Positions 18,061 to 25,657 of a stretch of 47,286 nt of DNA are shown one piece after another (positions within the stretch are counted from its first letter, which is position 1; the number at the start of each line of letters is the position of its first letter). Both the position numbers and the translations under genes were made by a program. This DNA is from Gemella cuniculi DSM 15828. GTDB lineage: Bacteria; Bacillota; Bacilli; Staphylococcales; Gemellaceae. A model generated the notes under the pieces. It was not told the DNA's origin. It did no database searches and was given only the letters and a program-made list of their open reading frames with translations. The stretch is taken from the NCBI RefSeq assembly GCF_000425665.1, contig NZ_AUDW01000025.1:1-47286 (forward strand), written 5' to 3'.

Positions 18061-19002
18061 TTAATATTCTATTTTAGTATTGTTTAATACTTCATCTGCT
18101 TCTTTAAATAAACCTTCTACTACATCTTTTACAGGTTTTACTTTTGTTATCATTCCGCAAATTTGACCAGCCATTACAGAACCATTTTCTACATCCCCTT
18201 CATAAACTGCACGTCTTAATGAACCCAAAGTAAGCTCTTCTAATTCATCACGTGAAGCGTTACTATATTCTAATTCCAAATATTTTTTAATCATTGGATT
18301 TTTTATACTGCGTACTGGAGCTCCATTTCTTCGTCCAGTCACAGTTGTAGAAGTATCAGTAGCGTCTAAGACTGCATTTTTAAATGAATTTGGAACAGGA
18401 CACTCTTCTGTTGCTAAGAATAATGTACCTAATTGAACTCCTTGTGCACCTAGTACGTAAGCTGCTGCTACCCCACGTCCATCAGCTATTCCCCCTGCCG
18501 CTATAACTGGAATAGAAACTGCTTGTGTTACTTGGGGTAATAATGCCATTGTAGTTGTTTCCCCAACATGTCCTCCTGCTTCCGTTCCTTCTGCAATTAC
18601 AGCATCTACTCCAAGCTCTTCCATCTTTTTCGCTATTTTTACTGATGGGATAACAGGGATTACGATAATATCAGCAGATTTTAGTTTTTCCATAAATGGG
18701 CGTGGAGTCCCTGCTCCTGTAGTTACAATTTTTATTTCTTCTTCTATGATTACATCTATAAGTTCATCTATATTTTGCATCATTAACATAAGATTTACTG
18801 CAAAAGGTTTATCAGTTAATTTTTTGCATTCATGTATTTGATGACGTAATTCATCTGCACTCATTCCTCCAGAAGCTATAATTCCTAATCCACCTGCATT
18901 AGATACTGCTGATGCCAACTCATAACGAGCTATTTGAGCCATCGCTCCTTGAAAAATAGGATATTTTATCCCCAATAATTTTGTAATATTTGTTTTTGTC
19001 AT
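18061..19002 (-). CDS. fabK: FabK-like FMN enoyl-ACP reductase / nitronate monooxygenase family
   Basis: TIM-barrel flavoprotein of 313 residues. It aligns by eye with streptococcal FabK over most of its length: YPIFQGAMAQIA, VSNAGGLGIIASGG, NLMLM, VTTGAG, VIPVIPSV, AEGTEAGGHVGETTTM with the key His145, IPVIAAGGIADGRG, GAQGVQLGTLFLATEE and GSVMAGQICGM. FabK reduces trans-2-enoyl-ACP with NAD(P)H; relatives oxidise nitroalkanes. The location is odd for fatty-acid synthesis. It is the last gene of an operon with a CoA-transferase and an OFA transporter, away from any fab cluster. It could therefore reduce an enoyl-CoA from the transferase rather than enoyl-ACP (inference). Ribosome site AGGAG 6 nt before the ATG. 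Confidence 0.75.
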   Translation of the reverse strand: MTKTNITKLLGIKYPIFQGAMAQIARYELASAVSNAGGLGIIASGGMSADELRHQIHECKKLTDKPFAVNLMLMMQNIDELIDVIIEEEIKIVTTGAGTPRPFMEKLKSADIIVIPVIPSVKIAKKMEELGVDAVIAEGTEAGGHVGETTTMALLPQVTQAVSIPVIAAGGIADGRGVAAAYVLGAQGVQLGTLFLATEECPVPNSFKNAVLDATDTSTTVTGRRNGAPVRSIKNPMIKKYLELEYSNASRDELEELTLGSLRRAVYEGDVENGSVMAGQICGMITKVKPVKDVVEGLFKEADEVLNNTKIEY

Positions 19003-19027
19003 TTTTTTCTCCTTAATTTTATATTTA

Positions 19028-20242
19028 TTATTTTTCTGATATTTTTTTTGTGTATATTGTATAAATTATATTTAATACTAATCCTATTAGTACTAGCACT
19101 ATTGATATATAAAATGCACCTGAAAAATCCCCATTATTTTTAGCTGCCATACCTGACGCAACCTTTGGTGCAAAAAACGCTGCAGTAGAATACCCTACAA
19201 ATATTATTCCATAATTCACTCCTTGGTTAGCAGGTCCATAATTTTTCATTACAAGTGGTGGAAACACACCCATAATTCCCCCAAAACACAATCCTAATCC
19301 TATTATTCCTACAGTCAATCCAGTAGTATTTCTTATATTTACTAAGGCCAACAATGATAGTGCGATAACTGAGTATATAATCATCAACGTTTTTTCATGA
19401 CCTAACTTATCTGATACACCACCCCACAAGATACGACCTAAACAATTTGATAGTGCATATACACTTACATAAGTTGCTGCAACTGCTGCAGTTAAACCAA
19501 ACATAGATTGACTAATTACAGCTGCATTTGAAGCTATCATCAATCCTGAAAAAGCACCTATACCAAACATTGCTAATATCAAATAAAATGAAACTGTTTT
19601 TAACATCTCTTTCCAATTTTTATTAACAACTGCATGTTGTTTTGAATTAATTGGTGGCTCCCAACCTTCCGGTTTATAATCTGCTGGAGCAACTTTTATA
19701 AATATACTTGCTATTACAATTATAACTAGGTATACAATTCCCATGTAAATAAAAGCATTATTAACACCATTTTTCTGAATTATACTATTTGCTATTGGAG
19801 CAGTTATTACACTTGCTCCTCCCATAGCTCCTGTTATTAATCCTGCAGCAAGTCCTCGCTTATCTGGAAAAAATCTCATAGCATTACTCAAACAACCGGA
19901 ATATGCAAAACCTTGACCTAATCCTGCAACAATACCATAACTTAAATATAACATTGTTTGAGTAGTAGACAATCCTGTTAAAATAAAGCCTATTGCAAAT
20001 AATATTCCACCTAAAATAATTGATATATTTGCTTTTCCTTTATCTGTTATAAATCCTCCTAATATTGTGGGAATTGGTGCTATTGCCGCATTAATAGTAA
20101 ATGCAAGCATTACCTCTGTCATTGACCAACCTCTTAAACTACTTAGTGGTTTTGCAAATACACTAAAAGAATATATAGCTCCCGCACACAATAATATTGC
20201 CATTGAAGCGTATAAAACTGCCCATCTAGTATTCTTATTCAT
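19028..20242 (-). CDS. MFS transporter, oxalate/formate antiporter (OFA) family
   Basis: Twelve-helix major facilitator protein of 404 residues. It resembles the OFA family: YASMAILLCAGAIYSFSVF at the start, GWSMTEVMLAFTIN, the loop GGFITDKGK (MFS motif A), YGIVAGLGQGFAYSGCLSNA and FFPDKRGLAAGLITGAMGGA. Family members exchange or import small carboxylates such as oxalate/formate, lactate or pyruvate. Its place between a CoA-transferase and a FabK-like enzyme suggests that it imports the acid activated by the transferase (inference). It lies 25 nt after the CoA-transferase and 25 nt before the FabK-like gene, a tight operon. Confidence 0.88.
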   Translation of the reverse strand: MNKNTRWAVLYASMAILLCAGAIYSFSVFAKPLSSLRGWSMTEVMLAFTINAAIAPIPTILGGFITDKGKANISIILGGILFAIGFILTGLSTTQTMLYLSYGIVAGLGQGFAYSGCLSNAMRFFPDKRGLAAGLITGAMGGASVITAPIANSIIQKNGVNNAFIYMGIVYLVIIVIASIFIKVAPADYKPEGWEPPINSKQHAVVNKNWKEMLKTVSFYLILAMFGIGAFSGLMIASNAAVISQSMFGLTAAVAATYVSVYALSNCLGRILWGGVSDKLGHEKTLMIIYSVIALSLLALVNIRNTTGLTVGIIGLGLCFGGIMGVFPPLVMKNYGPANQGVNYGIIFVGYSTAAFFAPKVASGMAAKNNGDFSGAFYISIVLVLIGLVLNIIYTIYTKKISEK

Positions 20243-20267
20243 AAAAAACTATTCTCCTTTTCTTATT

Positions 20268-21833
20268 TTATTTATTGTTATTGATATACTCTGAGAGTTT
20301 ACCCCATTTTTCTTCAAAAATTCCGGAATCCATTTCTTTTAAGTTTTTCGCAATTACAGGTTTGAAATCCATTTGACCCAAAATATCTTTTTCTAAATCT
20401 ATACCTGGAGCTACTTCAATTAAAACTAATTTACCTTCTTCTAATTTGAACACAGCTCTTTCAGTTACATAAATAACTTCTTGACCTGTTTTGGAAGCAT
20501 AGTCTCCACTAAAAGTTATTTGCTGCACATTTTTTATAAATTTCTTGGCTTTTCCTTCATTCAAAATAACTAACCTTCCATCTTTAACTTCTGTTTTCAA
20601 ACCACCTGCTGTAAATGTTCCAGCAAAAACAAGTTTTTTTGCTGTTTGTGATATGTTTATAAAACCTCCACAACCTGCTACCCTTGTTCCAAATTTACTA
20701 ACATTTACATTTCCATTCTCATCGGTTTGTGCTAAACCTAAAACAGTTAAATCCAATCCTCCTCCGTCATAATAATCAAATTGTGCATGATGATCTACTA
20801 TCGCCTCATTATTGTATGCATGGCCAAAATCCGCTAAACCAGCTGGTACTCCACCTACTGAACCAGCTTCGGTCGTTAAAGTTAATTGTTCACTTACACC
20901 TTCTTCTGCTGCTACTGTAGAAACATTAACTGGTATTCCTACTCCTAAATTTAAAACTGTATTCGGCTTTAATTCCGCTGCACATCTTCTTGCTATAACT
21001 TTTCTTTCATCCAATTCTAAAGGTTCTACTTCTGAAATCGGAACTTTTATTTCCCCTGAAAATGCAGGATTATATTGTGTATTTTCTGTTTGATAATGAT
21101 TTTCTGGTGAAGATACTACTATATAATCTATTAAAATTCCTGGAACTCTAACATCTTTTGGATTTAGAGAACCTGCTTTTGCTATATTTTCGACTTGGGC
21201 TATAACTATTCCACCTGAATTTTTAGCAGCTTGTGCTATTGGTAAAACTTCCATATGCAATCCTTCTTTGTCCAATGTTAAGTTACCATTTTCATCCGCA
21301 ACCGTTCCTCTTATCAAACCAACATTAATAGGAAATGATGGATAATATAACCACTCTTCATTTTGAAAATTTACAACTTGAACATAATCTTCTTTAGTTG
21401 ATGGAGACATTTTTGCTCCTTCAATTCTTGGATCTACAAAAGTCCCTAACCCTATTTTAGTTATTACGCCTGGCCTTTTAGCTGCAATTTCTCTATATAA
21501 CTGTGTTATTACTCCTTGAGGAAGATTATATGCCTCACATTTATCCTCCTCAATTAACTTTGCTAAACCTGGGGATGCTAATGCAATTCCTCCAATCCAT
21601 CTTTTAATTAATTGTTCATGTCCCCAATGACTCATCCCTTTATTTCTTCTATCACCTAATGCACTTGCATGCATAACAGTAAGATTGATTGGGTGTTGTT
21701 CTTTCAAGAATCTTTCTTCTACACCTATTATAGTTTCTTCATTTACACATGCTAATCCAAAACCGCTTAAAGCTACAGTATCATTATCTTTTATTAATTT
21801 TGCCGCTTCTTCTCTACTTATTATTTTCACCAT
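20268..21833 (-). CDS. Acyl-CoA:acetate/3-ketoacid-type CoA-transferase (fused alpha-beta)
   Basis: Type I CoA-transferase of 521 residues with alpha and beta halves fused, as in propionate CoA-transferase and E. coli YdiF. The N-terminal half begins with IISREEAAKLIKDNDTVALS and contains GLGTFVDPR. The C-terminal half has NLGVGIPVNVS and the active-site TTEAGSVGGVPAG, where Glu322 forms the glutamyl-CoA intermediate. It moves CoA between short-chain acids; the substrate cannot be read from sequence. First gene of a three-gene operon with its own consensus promoter carrying a PadR-type box. Ribosome site AAGGAG 6 nt before the ATG. Confidence 0.9.
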   Translation of the reverse strand: MVKIISREEAAKLIKDNDTVALSGFGLACVNEETIIGVEERFLKEQHPINLTVMHASALGDRRNKGMSHWGHEQLIKRWIGGIALASPGLAKLIEEDKCEAYNLPQGVITQLYREIAAKRPGVITKIGLGTFVDPRIEGAKMSPSTKEDYVQVVNFQNEEWLYYPSFPINVGLIRGTVADENGNLTLDKEGLHMEVLPIAQAAKNSGGIVIAQVENIAKAGSLNPKDVRVPGILIDYIVVSSPENHYQTENTQYNPAFSGEIKVPISEVEPLELDERKVIARRCAAELKPNTVLNLGVGIPVNVSTVAAEEGVSEQLTLTTEAGSVGGVPAGLADFGHAYNNEAIVDHHAQFDYYDGGGLDLTVLGLAQTDENGNVNVSKFGTRVAGCGGFINISQTAKKLVFAGTFTAGGLKTEVKDGRLVILNEGKAKKFIKNVQQITFSGDYASKTGQEVIYVTERAVFKLEEGKLVLIEVAPGIDLEKDILGQMDFKPVIAKNLKEMDSGIFEEKWGKLSEYINNNK

Positions 21834-21863
21834 AATTTTGCTCCTTTACTACTTCTTTATTGT

Positions 21864-21892
21864 AATATAACACTTTTTCTGTATTATGTCAA
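21864..21892 (-). promoter_or_regulatory. Promoter of the CoA-transferase operon
   Basis: Minus strand: perfect -35 TTGACA (21892-21887), 17-nt spacer, -10 TATATT (21869-21864). It ends 30 nt before the start codon. The best sigma-A promoter in the window. Confidence 0.8.
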
Positions 21893-21901
21893 TAGTTACA
21901 T
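21886..21901. promoter_or_regulatory. PadR-type operator over the -35
   Basis: ATGT-CAATAGTT-ACAT matches the published PadR consensus ATGT-N8-ACAT exactly and covers the whole -35 hexamer. A PadR-family gene starts about 590 nt upstream on the same strand. Binding here would block RNA polymerase. Confidence 0.6.
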
Positions 21902-21932
21902 GTTTATTTTTTAATGTTTTGAAAATAAAAAA

Positions 21933-21953
21933 AGATAAACTAAATGTTTACCT
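21933..21953 (-). terminator. Terminator of padR-family gene
   Basis: Minus strand AGGTAAAC-ATTTA-GTTTATCT, 8 bp with one G-U, then seven T. It lies immediately after the stop codon, so the regulator and the CoA-transferase operon are separate transcripts. Confidence 0.75.
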
Positions 21954-21958
21954 CTTTT

Positions 21959-22492
21959 TTATTGAATTTCTATTTCATTTAAACACCAATTCAACCATTC
22001 TATATAAGCGTCTTCCCTCATAATCGCACTTTTCAAAACCAAATAATCTGAAAATTCTGAAGAAAAAATTTTTGGTTTAATTTTATATTCATTAAATTTA
22101 TCATATAGAAAAGCATATTTAGCTTGTCTCTTTTTTTTATAGTCTTTCAATATATTTACTAGATCTTCTTTTTCTAAAATTTCAGATAGGTATATTTGTA
22201 ACTTGAACGAATCTTTTGAAGTTTTTGGTACACTTTGCTTTTTTAAAAGCCAAAGTACTAAATCTTCTCTTCCCTCTTTTGTTAAATAATAAATTTTTTT
22301 TTCAAGAATTTCTCCTGAAATTTCAACTTTGTGTTCTATTAGTCCCGATTCTTCTAATTTCTTCAATTCTGGATAAATTTGACTGTGTTTTGCATTCCAA
22401 AAGTTGACCAATTCTTTATCAAACTCTTTTGTTAAATCATAGCCACTCATTCCTTTTCTATTTAATAACCCTAAGATAGCATATTTTAACAT
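21959..22492 (-). CDS. PadR-family transcriptional regulator
   Basis: 177 residues with the PadR layout. An N-terminal winged helix starts LKYAILGLLNRKGMSGYDLTKEF. It continues HSQIYPELKKLEESGLIEHKVE and the wing KKIYYLTKEGREDL. A C-terminal helical domain (about 90-177) serves dimerisation (Vir-type C-terminal domain). It ends in EWLNWCLNEIEI. PadR proteins repress neighbouring genes and release DNA on binding an inducer, classically phenolic acids. The downstream operon carries a matching ATGT-N8-ACAT box, so it is the probable target. Autoregulation is possible through the palindrome at 22538-22549. Confidence 0.9.
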   Translation of the reverse strand: MLKYAILGLLNRKGMSGYDLTKEFDKELVNFWNAKHSQIYPELKKLEESGLIEHKVEISGEILEKKIYYLTKEGREDLVLWLLKKQSVPKTSKDSFKLQIYLSEILEKEDLVNILKDYKKKRQAKYAFLYDKFNEYKIKPKIFSSEFSDYLVLKSAIMREDAYIEWLNWCLNEIEIQ

Positions 22493-22537
22493 TTTATTTC
22501 ACCTGCTTTTTATATTATTTTATATTATTATTTATCG

Positions 22538-22549
22538 TTATGTACATAA
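22538..22549. promoter_or_regulatory. Perfect palindrome upstream of padR-family gene
   Basis: TTATGTACATAA, a 12-bp perfect palindrome, 46 nt before the start codon. It contains the PadR half-sites ATGT/ACAT but without the usual 8-nt spacing. Possible autoregulatory operator. Confidence 0.35.
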
Positions 22550-22597
22550 TCTAGTCTATCATAATTTTTAATAATTTATAAGTGAAATTAAATAAAA

Positions 22598-22636
22598 AAA
22601 TCAATTATCTCTAAATACTTACAAGACAACTGATTT
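22598..22636 (-). terminator. Terminator after LysM gene
   Basis: AAATCAATTATC (22598-22609) pairs with GACAACTGATTT (22625-22636), 12 bp with two G-U. The minus strand ends in a T-run. It lies 11 nt past the LysM gene stop. Confidence 0.75.
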
Positions 22637-22647
22637 TTCCATTAATA

Positions 22648-23127
22648 TTATAATTTTGGAATTTGTATTTTTTGACCCACAGCTAAATTATTATTTTGCA
22701 TATTGTTAGCCTCTTTTATTTTCTCAACTCCATTTTGAGAATTAGATTCTCCGTATGCACTAGAAGCTATTGAGAATAATGTATCTCCTGATTTTACAGT
22801 ATAAGATTGTCCTGCAATCGCTCTTGAACTGTCTTGATTTGCAGAATTTTGATTATTTAAACTATTATTTTGATTTTGTGTAGAATTATTTGAACTATTG
22901 CTGTTATTATCATTTGATACTTTTTCTTCATTTGCTTTTGGAATATTTTGATTTGTATTTTTATTCTCTTCCGGAACTTTAGCAGCTTGCTGAGTTACAT
23001 TTTGAGTTGTATTTTTTGATTTTCCTGCTAGTGTATTTCCTAAAGCAGTTATTCCAATAAGAATTAACGGTGCAAGTACAATAAATAAAATTACAAGTAC
23101 AATATTTTTTATCGGCTTTTTATTCAT
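22648..23127 (-). CDS. Membrane-anchored LysM domain protein
   Basis: 159 residues in three parts. A short basic start is followed by a transmembrane helix (about 8-30). A Asn/Gln/Ser-rich low-complexity linker spans about 35-105. One LysM domain at the C-terminus (108-157) begins SYTVKSGDTLFSIASSAYG and ends NNLAVGQKIQIPKL. LysM binds the glycan strands of peptidoglycan, so the protein is probably a type II membrane protein tethered to the wall. No catalytic domain is present. It lies 16 nt after a 58-residue gene, with GAGGG before the ATG. Confidence 0.88.
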   Translation of the reverse strand: MNKKPIKNIVLVILFIVLAPLILIGITALGNTLAGKSKNTTQNVTQQAAKVPEENKNTNQNIPKANEEKVSNDNNSNSSNNSTQNQNNSLNNQNSANQDSSRAIAGQSYTVKSGDTLFSIASSAYGESNSQNGVEKIKEANNMQNNNLAVGQKIQIPKL

Positions 23128-23143
23128 AAAAATCCCTCGCTGA

Positions 23144-23320
23144 CTATTTTACTTCTTCAAAATAATCGTGGTAATAGCCACCAACTTTTCCACTATTATC
23201 TTTTATAAAAATATATTCTTCTGTTTCGTTTACTACCTCATAAACTTTTCCTATAGTTAACATATCACTAACTTTAAATTTTTTAGCATCTGTATGCTTA
23301 ACCACCACTTTTTTTGTCAT
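23144..23320 (-). CDS. Small conserved protein, 58 residues
   Basis: Short ORF beginning MTKKVVVKHTDAKKF and ending GGYYHDYFEEVK. It has GGAGG 7 nt before the ATG, so translation is likely. It is charged and soluble, with an SH3-like look (alternating VKVSDMLTIGKVYEVVN / YIFIKDNSGKVG). It recalls small uncharacterised Bacillota proteins carrying KVYEVKNETEEFYFIIDN-like text (DUF6501-type, from memory, unverified). It sits 16 nt before the LysM gene and shares its terminator. Function unknown. Confidence 0.75.
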   Translation of the reverse strand: MTKKVVVKHTDAKKFKVSDMLTIGKVYEVVNETEEYIFIKDNSGKVGGYYHDYFEEVK

Positions 23321-23347
23321 TTTATGTCCTCCTTGTATAACATCTTT

Positions 23348-23376
23348 ATTTTATTACATTATTACTATTTTTTCAA
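23348..23376 (-). promoter_or_regulatory. Promoter of the 58-residue gene and LysM gene
   Basis: Minus strand TTGAAA (23376-23371), 17-nt spacer, TAAAAT (23353-23348), directly after the panF stop. No terminator separates panF from this pair, so readthrough is also possible. Confidence 0.5.
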
Positions 23377-24816
23377 TTATTTTTCTTTTTTTATTTTTGA
23401 AACTATTATAAAAGCTATTAGTGATAAAGTTAACGAAATAACTACAGGTTCTATAGCTTTTATTACATAAATATTCTTTAAAATTATATAACTACTAAGC
23501 CCTACTAGCATAGATGAAATTGCACCAAATTTCTCTGCATCTTTCCAATATAATCCTAGAAGTATAGGCCATAAAAATGTTGCCTCTAATCCACCAAAAG
23601 CAAATAGATTCACATTAACAATTAAACTAGGTGGTCTCAGACTTATAAACATTATTAAAATTATAACAAGTATATTGATTGTATAAACGAAAATCGGTAT
23701 TTTTTTTCCTACTACTTTTTCTTTTACCCATTTAGTATTGAACAATATATCTTTTATAAGTGCAGATGATATTAATAAAAATTGTGCATTAACTGTTGTT
23801 ATAATCGCAGCCATAGGTGCAGCAAGAACTATCGCTGCTAGATACCATGGCAATACTTTTAACGTTATTATTGGAATTACTGAATCGTAATCCTTAATAT
23901 CTGGGAAAACTCCACGTGCCATAACTCCAATTAAATGCACTCCAAACATCACGATAAAAATAACAATTGTCCCAATAATAATTGATTGTTTTAAACTTCG
24001 TTTATTTTTGTAAAGCATCGAATTAATTGCAATTTGTGGAATACCTATAACCCCAATACCTACCAATACCCAAAATGATGATACATAACTTGGTGTCAAA
24101 CTTCCATCAGCACCAAAGGGAGTAAGTATTTTTTCATTTATAGTCAGAAGGTTATTAGTTATATTTTCTATTCCATCACCATAACTAATGATGAAATAAA
24201 GTAATATGATAGTAGAAAAGATCATTATTAATCCTTGAATCATATCCGTAATTAGAATATTTTTTAAACCACCAAACACTACACAAAAAATAATTATAAC
24301 AGAAATCAAAACTATACCTGTTTTATAATTAATACCCATAAAAGCAGATAAAAGTTTAGCTCCCCCTACCCACTGGGCTGACATTGCCGCTATTAAAAAG
24401 ACAATCATTGCAAGTGTTGAAAGATATGCTACTGTCTTCGACTTGTATCTATTTTTTAAATAATCACTTATAGTAATAGCATTAATTTCTTTTGCCGCCT
24501 TTTTGAATTTTTTTGCTAAAACCAATAATACAAAATATCCGGTAACTACTTGAATTACAGCAAGAAGAACCCATCCATAGCCAAGTTTATAGGCTACTCC
24601 TGGTCCTCCTAAAAATGTAGAAGCAGAACCATAAGTCGACATTAAAGTTATAGCTAAAACTATTCCGTTAACTTTTCTGTCTGCAAGATAATATTTTTCA
24701 AAAAAACTTCCATGAGAAGTTCTACTTATTCTATTTAAAATCAGAGGTAAAAGTATTATACTCAAAAAAATAATTCCAAATAACGCTAATATTTTATAAT
24801 CAACTTCGTACTTCAT
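23377..24816 (-). CDS. panF: Sodium/pantothenate symporter PanF
   Basis: Sodium:solute symporter (SSF) of 479 residues with 12-13 membrane segments. PanF-like text includes FFEKYYLADRKVNGIVLAIT, MSTYGSASTFLGGPGVAYKLG, MSAQWVGGAKLL, GGLKNILITDMIQGLIMI and APMAAIITTVNAQFLL. It takes up pantothenate (vitamin B5) with Na+. Two neighbours support the substrate: yhdT directly upstream, and coaD of the CoA pathway in the same run. It overlaps yhdT by 17 nt. Confidence 0.9.
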   Translation of the reverse strand: MKYEVDYKILALFGIIFLSIILLPLILNRISRTSHGSFFEKYYLADRKVNGIVLAITLMSTYGSASTFLGGPGVAYKLGYGWVLLAVIQVVTGYFVLLVLAKKFKKAAKEINAITISDYLKNRYKSKTVAYLSTLAMIVFLIAAMSAQWVGGAKLLSAFMGINYKTGIVLISVIIIFCVVFGGLKNILITDMIQGLIMIFSTIILLYFIISYGDGIENITNNLLTINEKILTPFGADGSLTPSYVSSFWVLVGIGVIGIPQIAINSMLYKNKRSLKQSIIIGTIVIFIVMFGVHLIGVMARGVFPDIKDYDSVIPIITLKVLPWYLAAIVLAAPMAAIITTVNAQFLLISSALIKDILFNTKWVKEKVVGKKIPIFVYTINILVIILIMFISLRPPSLIVNVNLFAFGGLEATFLWPILLGLYWKDAEKFGAISSMLVGLSSYIILKNIYVIKAIEPVVISLTLSLIAFIIVSKIKKEK

Positions 24817-25060
24817 TATTTTCCTCCTCTTTTATCTCATTATTAAATAATAAATTCGTAAAAATAATTACTAGTATTATTATAAATATACTTACTACTA
24901 CCGAACTATAAAAAAACCACTCAGGAAGCCCAAGTACGTATTTATAGTCTTTTACATCCACATTTTTATATTTCACATAGGCAAAATAATACCATAAAAC
25001 AAAGTGAATAATTGCCAAAACTATGGCAACTATCCCCTCTTTTGATTTAAGTTTATCCAT
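24800..25060 (-). CDS. yhdT: YhdT family membrane protein (DUF997)
   Basis: 86 residues with two membrane helices (about 10-29 and 50-70) and an acidic C-terminal tail. The YhdT signature YVLGLPEWFFYS lies between the helices. In many bacteria this gene is next to panF and the pair behaves like a small accessory subunit plus transporter (context knowledge). It overlaps panF by 17 nt and the phosphatase gene by 8 nt, so the three are translationally coupled. Biochemical role unknown. Confidence 0.85.
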   Translation of the reverse strand: MDKLKSKEGIVAIVLAIIHFVLWYYFAYVKYKNVDVKDYKYVLGLPEWFFYSSVVVSIFIIILVIIFTNLLFNNEIKEEENNEVRS

Positions 25061-25649
25061 TTTTTCTAAACCTCATTATAATTTTGTATATATTTTTATA
25101 ATATACTTTCATAAAATCAACTACAATACTACCTAATAACACTCCGGCAATCACATCTGATAAAAAGTGTGCGCCTAAAACAATTCTCGAAATTGGCACT
25201 AAAATAATTGCTACTGTAGCAATTATAGATAACAATTCTTTTTTATTAATAATAAATATAAGTGCCAAAAAGAATACCACTACTATTGTTGAGTGACCAC
25301 TAGGAAAACTATAACCAGAAAATACGTCTGGGAGTGGTCTTGTTCTTTGCACCAGGTATTTTATCACAAAAAGGAATAAACCACCAAAACCTGCACTAAA
25401 AAACATAAATACAGCTTTGGGAATTTCTTTTATATAGACCAAAAACATTGACAGCAATACCATAATAAGAAGTAATAGTTTATCATTAAATACTGTTGAT
25501 ATTAACTTAGCAAATGTTGCTAATCCTTTTATCTCAACTAGATTTGCTATAATCATATCAAAGTCATTTGTTGGATAACCTACAGCAACTACTAATAATA
25601 AAATAAAACATATTACTTTTAAATAAGTTACAAGTTTTATATTTTTCAT
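25053..25649 (-). CDS. PAP2-family membrane phosphatase
   Basis: 198 residues, about six membrane helices, with the three acid-phosphatase motifs intact: K97-x6-RP (KYLVQRTRP), PSGH at 116-119, and SR-x5-H at 154-161 followed by Asp165. Such enzymes dephosphorylate lipid diphosphates, often undecaprenyl diphosphate, or phosphatidylglycerol phosphate. Lying 8 nt after murG, it may recycle the C55 carrier (inference from position; the substrate is not shown by sequence). Confidence 0.88.
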   Translation of the reverse strand: MKNIKLVTYLKVICFILLLVVAVGYPTNDFDMIIANLVEIKGLATFAKLISTVFNDKLLLLIMVLLSMFLVYIKEIPKAVFMFFSAGFGGLFLFVIKYLVQRTRPLPDVFSGYSFPSGHSTIVVVFFLALIFIINKKELLSIIATVAIILVPISRIVLGAHFLSDVIAGVLLGSIVVDFMKVYYKNIYKIIMRFRKNG

Positions 25650-25657
25650 TTTATTTA

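Noticed and set aside
18061-19002. Nitronate monooxygenase as the primary name
   Set aside because: Same superfamily, but the sequence text and His145 context match streptococcal FabK more closely. Kept as an alternative.
20545-21093. Plus-strand ORFs antisense to the CoA-transferase gene
   Set aside because: They mirror the conserved Gly/Ala-rich coding strand of the transferase. No independent support.
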